Source of the DNA: Clostridioides sp. ES-S-0054-01
GTDB lineage: Bacteria > Bacillota > Clostridia > Peptostreptococcales > Peptostreptococcaceae
Reading direction: 5' to 3'
Assembly: GCA_021561035.1 (NCBI GenBank)
Contig: CP067346.1
Coordinates: 2,139,001-2,203,000, forward strand
DNA length: 64,000 bases
Program-made: the position numbers and the translations under genes
Shown: positions 25,071-35,700 of the stretch, piece after piece
Numbering within the stretch: position 1 is the first letter of the stretch
How the letters are laid out: each line of letters begins with the position of its first letter
The notes under the pieces: model-generated
The model's input: only the letters and a program-made list of their open reading frames with translations
What the model was told of the DNA's origin: nothing
Database searches by the model: none

Positions 25071-26201
25071 CTATTTTTTACCATCAAATTTTATAACTTT
25101 ACTTTTTTTATTTATATTTTTAGATAAGAATCCTTTTTTTAATCCCATCAATAATTCTAAGTCTTCTGTATAAAGATTTATTCCAAATTCCTCTAAACTT
25201 GATACTATACTATTTACACTCATTATTTTATTTTCTATCAATAATTCAACTGCTCTTTTTAAATACGTTGGGCTTGAACTTTTCATTTTATCTAGTGGTT
25301 CTTCTCTTAACCATCCCTTTTTATCCATCTCATTCAAAAGATAATTGTATTTTTTGTAATTTATTTTGCCTAGATTATACGCTCTAAAAATCATAGCAGA
25401 TATAGGCACAATCCACTTTTTCTTTAGTTCTACATAGTAGTCCAAATCGTCTGGATGAATCAAATCTTCTAAAAAACTTTCTTTTGGCAATAAAAATGCA
25501 CAAGCATACTCATCTTCTGAAAATTGCTTACTTGCTATTCTTAATTCACTTGCTATTATATAACCAAACTCATATGCCAAATTATAATTTCTAATTGATG
25601 CTGATTTTTTATCATTACCAAGAGATATTAGATATTTAGCTTCTTTATTAATTCTCTGTTTTTGAGTAAAAATTGTTGCCCCTTTTCTGTCTATATTCAT
25701 ACCTGATATTATAATTCCTTTAGACTCTAACAGATTTACCATATTTACTATTGGACTATTATTTAAATCCCAAAATTCTCTAGTCCTACATGCAAGAGAT
25801 TCTATATCATTTATATTAATATCTGACATTATTTTTTTATTTGGCAAATTTTCTTTTGGAAACTTAATATAACTTTCCATAAACGAATATATTTTATGGA
25901 TTATAATTATTTTTTCCCTGTAAGAAATTTCTTCTATTCTAGGTAGCTTAGATTGAGGATTAAAGTGGATATCCTCTACAACTACATTTATATTTTCATT
26001 TCTATAAAAATACTCTTTTGGGAAATTTAATATATTAGATAATTTTAATGTATTTTCCATATTTGGAACATACTTATTTTCTTCAAAAGCTTTTAAATCC
26101 TTTTTATTTATTTTAGTTTCCTTAGATAATTGTTCTATCGTCTTTGCTCTAAATATTCTAGCTGATTTTAATCTCTTTCCATTAAATTCTTTTAAATTCA
26201 T
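25071..26201 (-). CDS. XRE-HTH regulator with degenerate ImmA/IrrE protease-like domain
   Basis: The N-terminal XRE helix-turn-helix (about 8-65, LSKETKINKKDLKAFEENKYVPN) is followed by an ImmA/IrrE-like domain (about 130-260: MVNLLESKGIIISGMNID, then EYACAFLLPKESF) and a helical C-terminus. This architecture is used by phage-type and stress regulators in which the metalloprotease part cleaves a repressor. Here the expected HExxH reads YEFGY, with both zinc-binding histidines replaced by Tyr, so proteolysis is unlikely. It is single, convergent with ldh, and lacks an adjacent repressor or toxin-antitoxin partner. Confidence 0.78.
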   Translation of the reverse strand: MNLKEFNGKRLKSARIFRAKTIEQLSKETKINKKDLKAFEENKYVPNMENTLKLSNILNFPKEYFYRNENINVVVEDIHFNPQSKLPRIEEISYREKIIIIHKIYSFMESYIKFPKENLPNKKIMSDININDIESLACRTREFWDLNNSPIVNMVNLLESKGIIISGMNIDRKGATIFTQKQRINKEAKYLISLGNDKKSASIRNYNLAYEFGYIIASELRIASKQFSEDEYACAFLLPKESFLEDLIHPDDLDYYVELKKKWIVPISAMIFRAYNLGKINYKKYNYLLNEMDKKGWLREEPLDKMKSSSPTYLKRAVELLIENKIMSVNSIVSSLEEFGINLYTEDLELLMGLKKGFLSKNINKKSKVIKFDGKK

Positions 26202-26293
26202 TTATTTTCTCTCTTTCAAAATTAAATTCTTAATCTATTGATATAAATTATAAGATTACAATTAATAATTTATCATATTATTGACAAAAAAAC

Positions 26294-26332
26294 AAAAGGT
26301 GAAAATATTTTCTTATATTTTCACCCTTTGCT
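26294..26332 (-). terminator. Terminator of msrAB
   Basis: A GGTGAAAATAT stem (about 26298-26308 with 26315-26325) followed on the minus strand by a T-rich run. Confidence 0.75.
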
Positions 26333-26355
26333 AAGTTTACAATAAATAGTTCTAA

Positions 26356-27309
26356 TTACTTAAAAAGTTTTAGATATTCTCCATATCCTAACGATTCCAT
26401 ATCTTCTTTAGGTATAAATCTAAGAGAAGCAGAATTTATACAATATCTTAATCCTCCAAGTTCTTTTGGTCCATCATCAAATACATGACCTAAATGAGAA
26501 TTTCCTTTAGCACTTCTTACCTCAATTCTATACATACCTTGTGAGAAATCACTTCTCTCAATGATAGATTTATCTATAACGGGCTTTGAAAAACTTGGCC
26601 ACCCACATCCAGCATCAAATTTATCTTTTGAAGAAAATAAAACTTCTCCACTTACAATATCAACATAAATTCCTTCTTTGTCATTATCATAGTATTCATT
26701 TTCAAAAGGTACCTCTGTCATATCATTTTGAGTGACTTCAAATTGTATAGGAGTTAAAATCTTTTTTAATTCTTCCCTGTTTATATTGTTTCCATCCCAG
26801 TGACTTTTTACAAAATTATATCTACCTGACCCTTTATAATACATATTATAGTTTAATGGTCTTTTTTTATAATAATCCTGATGATTTTCTTCTGCTTCAT
26901 AGAATTTAGTTGCTGGAATTATATCAGTGACTATTTTACTATCAAATATTTTACTATTTTCCAAATGTTCTTTTGACTTTAAAGCTATATTCTTTTGTTC
27001 TTCATCATGATAGAATATGGCAGTCTTATATTGAGTTCCCCTGTCACCAAATTGTCCACCATCATCTGTAGGATTAATCTGTTTCCAAAATATATTCAGG
27101 AGCTCATCATAACTTATTATATCATCATCATAAGTTATTTGAATAGCTTCAACATGACCAGTTGTTCCCGAACATACATCTTGATATGTAGGATTTTCAA
27201 TATGACCGCCTGTATATCCAGAAATTACCTTAATAACTCCATCATACTTATCAAAAGGTTTTACCATACACCAAAAACATCCACCTGCAAAAGTAGCAAG
27301 TTTTATCAT
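26356..27309 (-). CDS. msrAB: Fused peptide methionine sulfoxide reductase MsrA/MsrB
   Basis: Repairs both S- and R-methionine sulfoxide in oxidised proteins. The MsrA domain comes first (catalytic GGCFWCM near residue 11, then [26 protein letters not shown]). The MsrB domain follows (about 185-317: [21 protein letters not shown], and the catalytic Cys in [13 protein letters not shown]). The MsrB CxxC zinc pairs appear absent, as in many fused forms. The start is set at the ATG at 27309, which has AAGGAG 8 nt upstream. Two alternatives at 27315 and 27318 lie too close to that site. Confidence 0.93.
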   Translation of the reverse strand: MIKLATFAGGCFWCMVKPFDKYDGVIKVISGYTGGHIENPTYQDVCSGTTGHVEAIQITYDDDIISYDELLNIFWKQINPTDDGGQFGDRGTQYKTAIFYHDEEQKNIALKSKEHLENSKIFDSKIVTDIIPATKFYEAEENHQDYYKKRPLNYNMYYKGSGRYNFVKSHWDGNNINREELKKILTPIQFEVTQNDMTEVPFENEYYDNDKEGIYVDIVSGEVLFSSKDKFDAGCGWPSFSKPVIDKSIIERSDFSQGMYRIEVRSAKGNSHLGHVFDDGPKELGGLRYCINSASLRFIPKEDMESLGYGEYLKLFK

Positions 27310-27432
27310 TTTCATCACTCCTTAAATAAAGTATACTTTATTTATTCCCTAAGAAGTAATTTAATAATCTGTATTTTATTATTTTTACCTAATCAATTAA
27401 ATAATGTGTACAAATATAATAGCAAATTGAAT

Positions 27433-28338
27433 CTAATTTCTATAAAAACTCTTTTTATTTATCCATCCAAAAGCATCTTTTATATCACAATGTTCTCCTA
27501 AAGATGTCAAATATTCTAACGCGTCACAATCATCCATAGCTACATCTTTTTCCATCTTAGGATTTAGTCTATAGTAATTATCTCCAAGAAGTTTTTGAGA
27601 AAACAACTGACTCATTTGAGAATTCCCTTCTAATGTAATAGATATAATGGGTAACTCGGGTTCTTTATTAATTATCCAGTCAATAGCTCCCCATTCAGTA
27701 GTATCTGCCTTTATACTATTATATACATATCCAGTTCCTATCGAAAAAAGTCTTGTATTTTTAAGCTTAAGTCCACTGTCAATGGCATGAATTATACACG
27801 CTAAACTTGGGTCAGTTGCTATTATTCCTCCATCAACATGGCAATTATATGTTGGAAAAAACACTGGAGCAGCACTACTTGCCATCGCTACATCTACAAC
27901 TTTACTAGTCTTTGTAAGAGAATTTGGCATATTGTTATAAAATACTGGTTTCCATGAACTTTCTTCATTTCCTATATAAAAACTTGGTATCATTACTAAT
28001 TTATTTAAATCTTTTAATTCTAGTTCTTCTGGAAATATACTCAGTAAAATTTCTTTTAAGTTTTTGTTTTCATACTTTGGTCTAAGTATTTCTGTATAAC
28101 TTTTATTAAAAATATGCTTTGAATTTTCGATTGAATAAAATTCTTTTATCTCTTTAGGGCTTACACCATATGCAAGCCCTAATGCAATTAGACTTCCTGT
28201 AGATGTACCTCCAAACATATTTATATTATTTAATAGGTTTGGATACTCTTTTACTATCCTCTCAAGTATGGATATACTCAATGCTCCTTTTAATCCACCA
28301 CCATCAAATGCCAATATATTAAAATTAGAATTTTTCAT
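27433..28338 (-). CDS. Patatin-like phospholipase family protein
   Basis: A serine lipid acyl hydrolase with a Ser-Asp dyad. Motifs in order are the oxyanion hole FDGGGLKGALSISIL (around 8-22), the nucleophile elbow GGTSTGSLIAL (GxSxG, around 46) and the DGG of CHVDGGIIATDPS carrying the catalytic Asp (around 188). About 300 residues, with no signal peptide, so cytoplasmic or membrane-associated. The start at 28338 is preferred since the G-rich GTGGGGG just upstream can act as ribosome binding site; an ATG six codons earlier would span it. Confidence 0.86.
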   Translation of the reverse strand: MKNSNFNILAFDGGGLKGALSISILERIVKEYPNLLNNINMFGGTSTGSLIALGLAYGVSPKEIKEFYSIENSKHIFNKSYTEILRPKYENKNLKEILLSIFPEELELKDLNKLVMIPSFYIGNEESSWKPVFYNNMPNSLTKTSKVVDVAMASSAAPVFFPTYNCHVDGGIIATDPSLACIIHAIDSGLKLKNTRLFSIGTGYVYNSIKADTTEWGAIDWIINKEPELPIISITLEGNSQMSQLFSQKLLGDNYYRLNPKMEKDVAMDDCDALEYLTSLGEHCDIKDAFGWINKKSFYRN

Positions 28339-28631
28339 ATATATATACCCCCACATAAACCACCTTATACATTTTAAATTTTAGTCAAAATAATTTCACT
28401 ATAGTATATATATTTTATGCAAATTACATATTACAATGTTCCTATTTTAATATTTAAGTTCTATGCAAATTTGTAATACTTAAAATAAAACTTATAAGGT
28501 ATTATATATCTAAGTATTATAAATTTAATGCAAAGCTTCTTGAAAAGAATATCTAAAAGCAGGTTTATTTTTCAATTACTTAAAAATATTTTAACTATAA
28601 ATATATTTATTTTTAGATATAGTTATCTTCT

Positions 28632-30224
28632 TTACCCTAAAATCTTCTTCATATCTTCTTCAGGAGTAGATATAGGTGTCAATGCAAATTTATCTACCAA
28701 TATATCTAATACATTTTTAGATAAAAATGCTGGTAAAGAAGGACCTATATAGATATTTTTGATACCTAAATGAAGCAATGTAAGAAGTATACAAACAGCT
28801 TTCTGTTCATACCATGATAGTACCATGCTAAGAGGTAAATCATTTACTCCACATTCAAAAGCATTTGCCAATGAAACTGCCACTTTGATTGCACTATAAG
28901 CATCATTACATTGTCCCATATCCATTAAACGAGGTAAACCACCTATCTCTCCAAGGTCTAAATCATTAAATCTATATTTTCCACATGCAAGTGTTAATAT
29001 AACAGTATCTTTAGGAGCTTGCTTTACAAATTCAGTGTAATAATTTCTTCCAGGTTTTGCACCATCGCAACCTCCAACCAATAAAAAGTGTCTTATAGCT
29101 CCACTCTTTACAGCATCTACTACTTTGTCTTGTACAGATGAAACTGTACCTCTTGCAAAACCAGTAGTTAATGTATCTCCTCCATTAATACCAGTCATAT
29201 GAACATCTTCTTTATATCCTCCAAGTTCAAAAGCTTTTTCTATTACGCTAGAAAAATCTTTATCTTCATCAATATGAACCATACCTGGATAAGCAACTAC
29301 TTCTGTAGTAAATACTCTATCTCTATAACTATCTTTAACAGGCATTAAACAATTTGTTGTAAATAGTATTGGAGCAGGAATATTGTCAAACTCTTTCTGT
29401 TGATTTTGCCATGCTGTACCAAAGTTACCTTTTAGATGTTTATATTCTTTTAATTTTGGATATGCATGTGCTGGTAATAACTCACCATGAGTATATATAT
29501 TTATACCTTTATCTTTTGTTTGTTCTAATAATTTGTGTAAATCATAAAGGTCATGTCCTGTAACTACGATAAATGGACCTTTTTCGATTTTCATAGGTAC
29601 CTGAGTTGGTTCTGGTGTTCCATAAGTTTCAGTATTTGCTCTATCAAGTAATTCCATACATTTTAAGTTTATTTCTCCAGTTTTCATAACCAAACCTAAA
29701 AGCTCGTCAATAGATAAGTCCCCTCCAACTGCTATTAATCCTTCATAGAAAAATTCATTTACGTATTTGTCTGTATAACCAAGTACCATTGCATGATATG
29801 CATAGGCAGCCATACCTCTTAATCCAAATAAGATTAATGATTTTAGGGAACGTATATCTTCATTATCATTCCACAAATTCTTCATATCATAGTTATCATT
29901 TCTATTACAAGTTGTTGAACAATCCGAACATCTAGGTACAAGTTTATTTTTTTCTATCTCAGTTTTTTCAATTTGTCTTTTTATAGCTTCATCATCAAAA
30001 CTTACATTTGTTATAGTAGTAAATAATCCCTCTATCATAACTTTATCTGTTTCACTTGTTGGTCTATTCTTATTTCCAATAGTTGCTCTTGAAAGACCAA
30101 TCAACACCCCTGTAAGTTCATCTTGTAAGTTAGCTGTCCCCCCTTTTTTACCACAAACTCCGTTTATAGTACAACCTTTACCTCCTGCTGTTTGTTCACA
30201 TTGAAAACAAAACATTTTTTCCAT
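28632..30224 (-). CDS. hcp: Hydroxylamine reductase / hybrid cluster protein Hcp
   Basis: Contains a [4Fe-4S] and a hybrid Fe-S-O cluster; reduces hydroxylamine and, in E. coli, NO, and acts in protein S-nitrosylation. The N-terminal FCFQCEQTAGGKGCTINGVCGK supplies the proximal-cluster cysteines (a class with CxxC and wider spacing). Hybrid-cluster ligands appear in HMTGINGGDTLTTG, FTTNCLMPV, LVGGCDGAKPGRNYY and LACGKYRFN. 530 residues is normal. GGGAGG precedes the ATG. It is the second gene of an operon with a ferredoxin-type protein upstream, and is divergent from a Crp/Fnr regulator. Confidence 0.95.
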   Translation of the reverse strand: MEKMFCFQCEQTAGGKGCTINGVCGKKGGTANLQDELTGVLIGLSRATIGNKNRPTSETDKVMIEGLFTTITNVSFDDEAIKRQIEKTEIEKNKLVPRCSDCSTTCNRNDNYDMKNLWNDNEDIRSLKSLILFGLRGMAAYAYHAMVLGYTDKYVNEFFYEGLIAVGGDLSIDELLGLVMKTGEINLKCMELLDRANTETYGTPEPTQVPMKIEKGPFIVVTGHDLYDLHKLLEQTKDKGINIYTHGELLPAHAYPKLKEYKHLKGNFGTAWQNQQKEFDNIPAPILFTTNCLMPVKDSYRDRVFTTEVVAYPGMVHIDEDKDFSSVIEKAFELGGYKEDVHMTGINGGDTLTTGFARGTVSSVQDKVVDAVKSGAIRHFLLVGGCDGAKPGRNYYTEFVKQAPKDTVILTLACGKYRFNDLDLGEIGGLPRLMDMGQCNDAYSAIKVAVSLANAFECGVNDLPLSMVLSWYEQKAVCILLTLLHLGIKNIYIGPSLPAFLSKNVLDILVDKFALTPISTPEEDMKKILG

Positions 30225-30283
30225 TTTTTATTCCTCCCTTTTTATTTATTAAAATTTATTAGACTTTTCTGTAATTCGCTTAA

Positions 30284-31009
30284 CTAAATTTCTCCATCCA
30301 CAATTTTTCCATCTACAGATATAGTAACTATTTGCCATGGTATCATTTTTCCACTATTTTGTAGAGCTGTCTTAACAGCATTTACTATACCACCACAGCA
30401 AGGAACTTCCATACGTGTTACTACTATATTTTTAATATCATTTTCTTTTAAAATCTCTGTAAGTTTTTCAGCATAGTCAACTTCATCAAGTTTAGGGCAT
30501 CCAATTAATGTTACCTTATTTTTCATAAATTTATTATGAAAGTTTCCATATGCATATGCTGTACAGTCTGCTGCTATTAAAAGACTTGCATTCTTTAAAT
30601 ATGACGCATTAGCCGGTACTAATTTTATTTGTACTGGCCATTGATTAAGTTGAGAACCTTTTATCTCTACTACATCATTGTTTACAGCTGTACTATTTGA
30701 AACGTCTCTATTTATTGACTTAGATTGAGAGCCTGGACATCCACATGCTAAATTTTTCTTTTGTGCTTTCTTTGCTTCCATATTTGCTTTTACTGCAGCT
30801 TCGTCATATTCTGCTGCTTCTCTATACTCAAATGAAATTGCATTTGTTGGACAAGTTGGTAGACAATCACCTAAACCATCACAATAATCATCTCTTAAAA
30901 GTTTTGCTTTTCCATTTACCATTCCTATAGCTTCTTCATGACAAGCTTCAACACATAGTCCACAACCATTACATTTTTTCTCATCAATTTTAATTATTTT
31001 TCTCATCAT
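30284..31009 (-). CDS. 4Fe-4S ferredoxin-type protein, probable Hcp electron donor
   Basis: The N-terminal 2x[4Fe-4S] ferredoxin domain (CNGCGLCVEACHEEAIG and CDGLGDCLPTCPTNAI, residues about 12-62) is followed by a linker with a CGCPG motif and a C-terminal domain with CPKLDE and VPCCGGIVNAV that may bind another cofactor. Paired with hcp in clostridia, it is thought to deliver electrons to Hcp. GAGGTG precedes the first ATG. It is the promoter-proximal gene of the operon, 59 bp upstream of hcp. Confidence 0.88.
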   Translation of the reverse strand: MMRKIIKIDEKKCNGCGLCVEACHEEAIGMVNGKAKLLRDDYCDGLGDCLPTCPTNAISFEYREAAEYDEAAVKANMEAKKAQKKNLACGCPGSQSKSINRDVSNSTAVNNDVVEIKGSQLNQWPVQIKLVPANASYLKNASLLIAADCTAYAYGNFHNKFMKNKVTLIGCPKLDEVDYAEKLTEILKENDIKNIVVTRMEVPCCGGIVNAVKTALQNSGKMIPWQIVTISVDGKIVDGEI

Positions 31010-31122
31010 TTATATCACCTCATAAAATTTTTTTAATTTAAAATATTGATTTCTTATACATTTATTTTTAAGACTTACATCTTTTTATTTCAAATTTCTT
31101 ATAGCAAGGTTTTTATATCTCC

Positions 31123-31180
31123 TTGCTTTTATAAACTTAGTATAGTACAATAAAAATAAATTATCGGTTGCATATGCAAC
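31123..31180 (+). promoter_or_regulatory. Promoter and perfect palindromic operator of the Crp/Fnr regulator
   Basis: Plus-strand promoter TTGCTT (31123-31128), 17-bp spacer, TACAAT (31146-31151). A perfect 14-bp palindrome GTTGCATATGCAAC (31167-31180) lies just after the expected transcription start and before the preferred start codon. It is a plausible autoregulatory site for the dimeric regulator. A small hairpin (31103-31109 with 31121-31127) overlaps the -35. Confidence 0.6.
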
Positions 31181-31194
31181 AGGGAAGTGATTAT

Positions 31195-31890
31195 TTGAAA
31201 AAAATTTTAGAAAAACATATAGACCTACTAAAAAAAATTCCTCTATTTGAAGGAATTAAAAGTGATGAACTTGAAGCAATGTTAGAATGTTTAGGTGTTG
31301 TAGATAAGATTTACCCAAAAGATGGTATAATATTCTCTGTTGGAAGCGAAGTTACTTCAATAGGAATTATGCTTAAAGGAAGTGCACATATAATAAAAGA
31401 AGATATCGAAGGTAATAGGAATATTGTAGCTGAACTCTTGCCTGGAGATTTATTTGGAGAGGTATTTGCATGTACTAGACTACATAAAAGCAATGTTACA
31501 GTGACCACAACATCTTCTTGTGAAGTTTTATTTATAAAGTTTAAAAATGTAACTAGTATTTGTTCATCTACATGTATATTTCACAATAGACTTGTTGAAA
31601 ACATGCTACAATTAATAGCTGAAAAAAATATTTTGCTTCACAATAAAATAGAATTACTTTCTCGTAAAACAACTCGTGAGAAATTACTTATGTATTTTTC
31701 AAAACAGATAGAACAAACAGATAGCCACAAATTTACAATTCCTTTTTCAAGAAATGAAATGGCTGATTTTTTGTGTGTTGACAGAAGTTCTATGTCAAGA
31801 GAACTTGGAAAGATGAGGGATGAAGGTCTGTTATCTTTTAATAAAAATAAGTTTGAAATCTTTTGTTTTCAAAACAAGTTAGATATTTAG
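31195..31890 (+). CDS. Crp/Fnr family transcriptional regulator (HcpR-like)
   Basis: The N-terminal cyclic-nucleotide-binding-like beta-barrel (about 15-135: LFEGIKSDELEAMLECLG, GIMLKGSAHIIKED, PGDLFGEVFAC) is followed by a dimerisation helix and a C-terminal winged HTH (SRNEMADFLCVDRSSMSRELGKMRDEGLL). No Fnr-type N-terminal Cys cluster is seen. Divergent placement next to hcp is typical for HcpR, which activates nitrosative stress genes. TTG at 31195 is preferred (AGGGAAG upstream). The alternative TTG at 31168 falls inside the palindromic operator and lacks a ribosome binding site. Confidence 0.85.
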   Translation: MKKILEKHIDLLKKIPLFEGIKSDELEAMLECLGVVDKIYPKDGIIFSVGSEVTSIGIMLKGSAHIIKEDIEGNRNIVAELLPGDLFGEVFACTRLHKSNVTVTTTSSCEVLFIKFKNVTSICSSTCIFHNRLVENMLQLIAEKNILLHNKIELLSRKTTREKLLMYFSKQIEQTDSHKFTIPFSRNEMADFLCVDRSSMSRELGKMRDEGLLSFNKNKFEIFCFQNKLDI

Positions 31891-31947
31891 GCTCATATAA
31901 CATTCATATTCAAATAATATTGTCTTTATTAATTACTTTCTAGAAAC

Positions 31948-32006
31948 CTTTATAGCATAGTTAAAGGAGTATTAACAATTAATACTCCTTTAACTATGCT
32001 ATAAAG
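31948..32006. repeat. 28-bp perfect inverted repeat
   Basis: 31948-31975 is the exact reverse complement of 31979-32006, with a 3-nt loop (CAA). It lies about 60 bp beyond the regulator gene and just before the 63-codon minus-strand frame. No strong U-run follows on either strand. It may be a very long terminator or a small mobile repeat. Confidence 0.85.
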
Positions 32007-32017
32007 TAAAATTTTAT

Positions 32018-32209
32018 CTATTTATTAATATCAATGGCTATTTTTATTCCAAGTTTGTAAGCCTTTTTTAATACCTTAAAATTTTTTTTAGTTGAATTCC
32101 TTTCAAATGCTCTGGTTACAACTATAGTTTTGTAGTGATTTAATCCCATGCCCTTTAAATGTTTTGCAGTATATCTAAAATATTTTTCTAAATTTAACCT
32201 AAAACACAC
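32018..32209 (-). pseudogene. Unrecognised 63-codon frame, probably a gene fragment
   Basis: Reads a basic protein ending NFKVLKKAYKLGIKIAIDINK. There is no ribosome binding site before its GTG. The frame upstream of the in-frame TAA continues with plausible coding sequence (KVFSDEVYKIYC), suggesting a longer gene now broken. It sits beside the molybdopterin oxidoreductase remnant. No family recognised. Confidence 0.35.
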
Positions 32210-32274
32210 TTTATTCTAACAGTATATTTTATATACTTCATCAGAAAATACTTTGTACTTGTTTTATTTACATT

Positions 32275-32505
32275 TTATATTGTAATTAAATCTCTATTTA
32301 ATTTTTCTGCTATTTCTCTATAAGCCTCATCCTATGATATTGGCTTAAATTTGCCTTTACCCCTTTTCCCAATTCTCTTTAGAGGTGTTTTTATTTCTAT
32401 ACCAGTTTCCTTACATGGTATTTTAGCTTTAAGCTACATATAACTATCCATATCAATATTTTTCTTTCCTAATAATAAATATAAATTACTATACTTATTA
32501 TACAT
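32275..32505 (-). pseudogene. Molybdopterin oxidoreductase remnant
   Basis: The frame reads KTPLKRIGKRGKGKFKPIS, then TAG (32332-32334), then DEAYREIAEKLNRDL. It matches the conserved segment of molybdopterin (formate dehydrogenase/DMSO reductase-type) oxidoreductases normally written YPLKRxGxRGxGKFxxISWDEAxxxIA, with the TGG of ISWDEA turned into TAG. A second in-frame TAG lies at 32434-32436, and the large remainder of such a gene is missing. The rest of 32506-32785 is AT-rich with no gene seen. Confidence 0.55.
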
Positions 32506-32785
32506 TCTTTTTATTCAAATATCATGCTTTATATTTTATGTATTGTAATTCCCAAGAATATTTTTAATAATAAAATTTTATATTTACTAATAATTTGTTT
32601 ATATAATCATTTTTCACTCATAGCTTATAGGATAATTCAAGAAAAACCTAATAGTAAATTGTTATTTACATATATCTTATAATAGATAAATACTATTCAT
32701 ATCTACCTTAATTTTATTCTTAAATTTAGAGTGTAAATTGAATGTATTTAGATTATAATATATACAATGAGGTAAGGTGAATAAT

Positions 32786-35700
32786 ATGAAAATAGATATG
32801 ATATATAAATTAATAAGAAGAAATACAGAACCATCAAGATGGTCAAGAGGTGTAAAATACTACACCAATCAATTGGTTGATTATATAGACATAGATATTG
32901 ATGACCTACAAAATAATTTGTTGACATTTCGTGGTGGAGTCAATTCTGAAGATAATTATAGCTTTTATTTTAGTTCAATAACTATAGATATAAGATACTT
33001 TAAGATAATTGAAAATGATTGTAGCTGTGCTGATTGTCAATCAAAGGGTGTAAATCAAAGAATTTTCATATGTAAACATATAGTTGCTATTGTGATAAAA
33101 AGCTTAAAACAAATAAAAAATAAAAAAGATGTTCCTCCTATTTTAATAGACATATTAGGTGATAATAAGGATAAAATTTCTAATACTAATTCTAAAACCA
33201 ACTTAGATTTAAGTAAGCAACTGCTTTCTTTTTTAGATAATACTAAAAGAGAAAGAGTTAATTTAGATGTATTAATAAATGTTGATTCAAATAAAGCAAT
33301 TGCCGAATTTAAAATTGGAATTGATAAAATGTACATTTTAAAAAACATCACTGAATTTGCATACTCAAAACTTAACGGATATGAATTAGATTTTGGAAAA
33401 AAATTTACTTACAACCCCAACATTCATTATTTTGCCGATGAAGATGAAAAATTAGTAGATATTATAGAAGAGTATGGTACAAATCTTTCATACAACTTTT
33501 CTTCATCATATTCAAAGAAATTTATGGAGATAAATGCAAGTTCTTTAAAACAGTTTTTAAATGCTATTAAATACAAAGACTTTACACTTATTTTTTCTAA
33601 AAAAGAATACCATCCAAAAATATTAAATGATACTTTGCCAGTAAAATTTAATTTAAAAAATATAGAAGATAAAATAGTCTTATCTTCTCAAGATTCACTA
33701 CCAGTTCCACTTACTAGAAAAAATGATGTACTTTTATATGATGATAATATCTACTTACTATCACATAAAAAAGCTCATGATTATTCAAAAATTTATCAAG
33801 TACTATCAAAATCTAAAGAATTGAAATTTGATAAAGAAGATTCTAAAGATGTTTTAGGATTATTAGTTCCTAGGTTAAAATCAATAGCTCAAGAAGTTTA
33901 TTTGGACGACAACATAAAAAATAATATAACAAAAGATTTTAAAGCTGAGTTCTATTTTGATATGATTGATGACAATATATATTGTGATGTAAAGTATATA
34001 TATGACAATGAAGGGAAAAAATTCATACTTCCCAATACACAAAAAGAAACTAAAATTGAAAATAAAATAACTTCTTCGCAATTTGTAAAAGAAAATAACA
34101 GTTATGTATTTAAAGGAAGTGATTATGACCTATTTACATTTTTAGATTCACAATTAGAATCTTTAAAAGAATTTGGAGATATATATTATTCTGAAAAGTT
34201 TAAATTGAAAAAGATATATAATTCTTCATCAATTCAAGCTTCAATTAATCAAACTAATCAAAATTATCTAGAATTTAATTTTAATATATCTGATATAAAT
34301 CCAAAAGAGTACAAAGCTATTTTAAAAGCTCTTCAAGAAAAACGTACTTTTTATAAGCTTAAAGATGGAAACTTTATAGATTTATCAGAAAAAGAAACAA
34401 AAGATTTTTTTGAATTAGTTGAAAATCTAGATATAATTGGTAAGTCAAAAAATAACAAGATTCATAATAATAAAGCTCTATATATAAATGATATGATAAA
34501 AGGTAAAAAATTAAAGTTTATAGATGGCAAAAAAGAATTAGATAGTATTTGTGAAAAATTTAGAAGTTTTGATAGTATAAATTTAGATATTCCAAACAAT
34601 TTAAAAGCAGACCTTCGTGACTACCAAATAAATGGTTTTAATTGGTTTAAAGTTTTAGATTATTATAAATTTGGTGGTATATTAGCTGATGAAATGGGTC
34701 TTGGTAAAACAATACAGACTATTGCATTTTTATTATCATTATCCAATAAAAAAAGCCTTATTGTTACACCCACATCGCTTATTTATAATTGGAAAAATGA
34801 ATTGGAAAAATTTGCTCCAGATATAAAAGTTTTATTGATACATGGAAGTAAAAGAGATAGAGAAAAATATCTTATGGAGTTAGAAAATTTTGATGTAATA
34901 CTTACAACATATGGAACTCTTAGAAATGATTTGGAGAAATATAGTGAAATAAAGTTTGATTATTGTATCATAGATGAAGCTCAGAATATTAAAAATCCAG
35001 TAGCTTTAGTAACGGAGTCTGTAAAAAATATAAATGCAGAAAATAAATTTGCACTTACTGGTACACCTATAGAAAATAATCTGCTAGAATTATGGTCTAT
35101 ATTCGATTTTATAATGCCTGGTTATTTATATACTAAAGCAAAGTTTCAAGAGTTATTCATAAATAAAGAAGATAATGTTGAAAATTTGAAAAAACTAATA
35201 AAACCTTTTATTCTTAGAAGAAGCAAAAAACAAGTGATGAAAGAACTTCCAGATAAAATTGAGAAAAACTTTTTTGTAGAGTTAAATAAAGAACAGAAAA
35301 AAATATATAGTGTATATGCAAAAGATATACAAGAGAAAATAAAAGATAAAAATCTAAAGAAAGATAAAATAGTTATCTTTTCTTACTTAACAAAGCTAAG
35401 ACAACTTTGTTTAGACCCAAGTATAGTAGTAAAAGATTACAGTAAAAAAAGTTCAAAAATTGAAACGTGTCTAGAAATACTTAGGGATGGTATAAATGAA
35501 AACCACAAGATATTACTGTTTTCACAATTTACCTCTGTACTTAAAAACATAAGTAAACAACTTGATAAATACAAAATTGAATATCATTATATTGATGGTA
35601 AAACTAATGCTAAAGAAAGGCTTGAACTTGTAGATACATTTAATAAAAGTATGGATAAAAAAGTTTTTTTAATATCTCTAAAAGCAGGTGGAACTGGTTT

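Noticed and set aside
31948-32006. IS element terminal repeats
   Set aside because: The arms are 3 nt apart with nothing between them, and no transposase is present in the window.
32018-32209. Calling the 63-codon frame an intact gene
   Set aside because: No ribosome binding site, a stop interrupts continuous-looking coding sequence upstream, and it lies among remnants.
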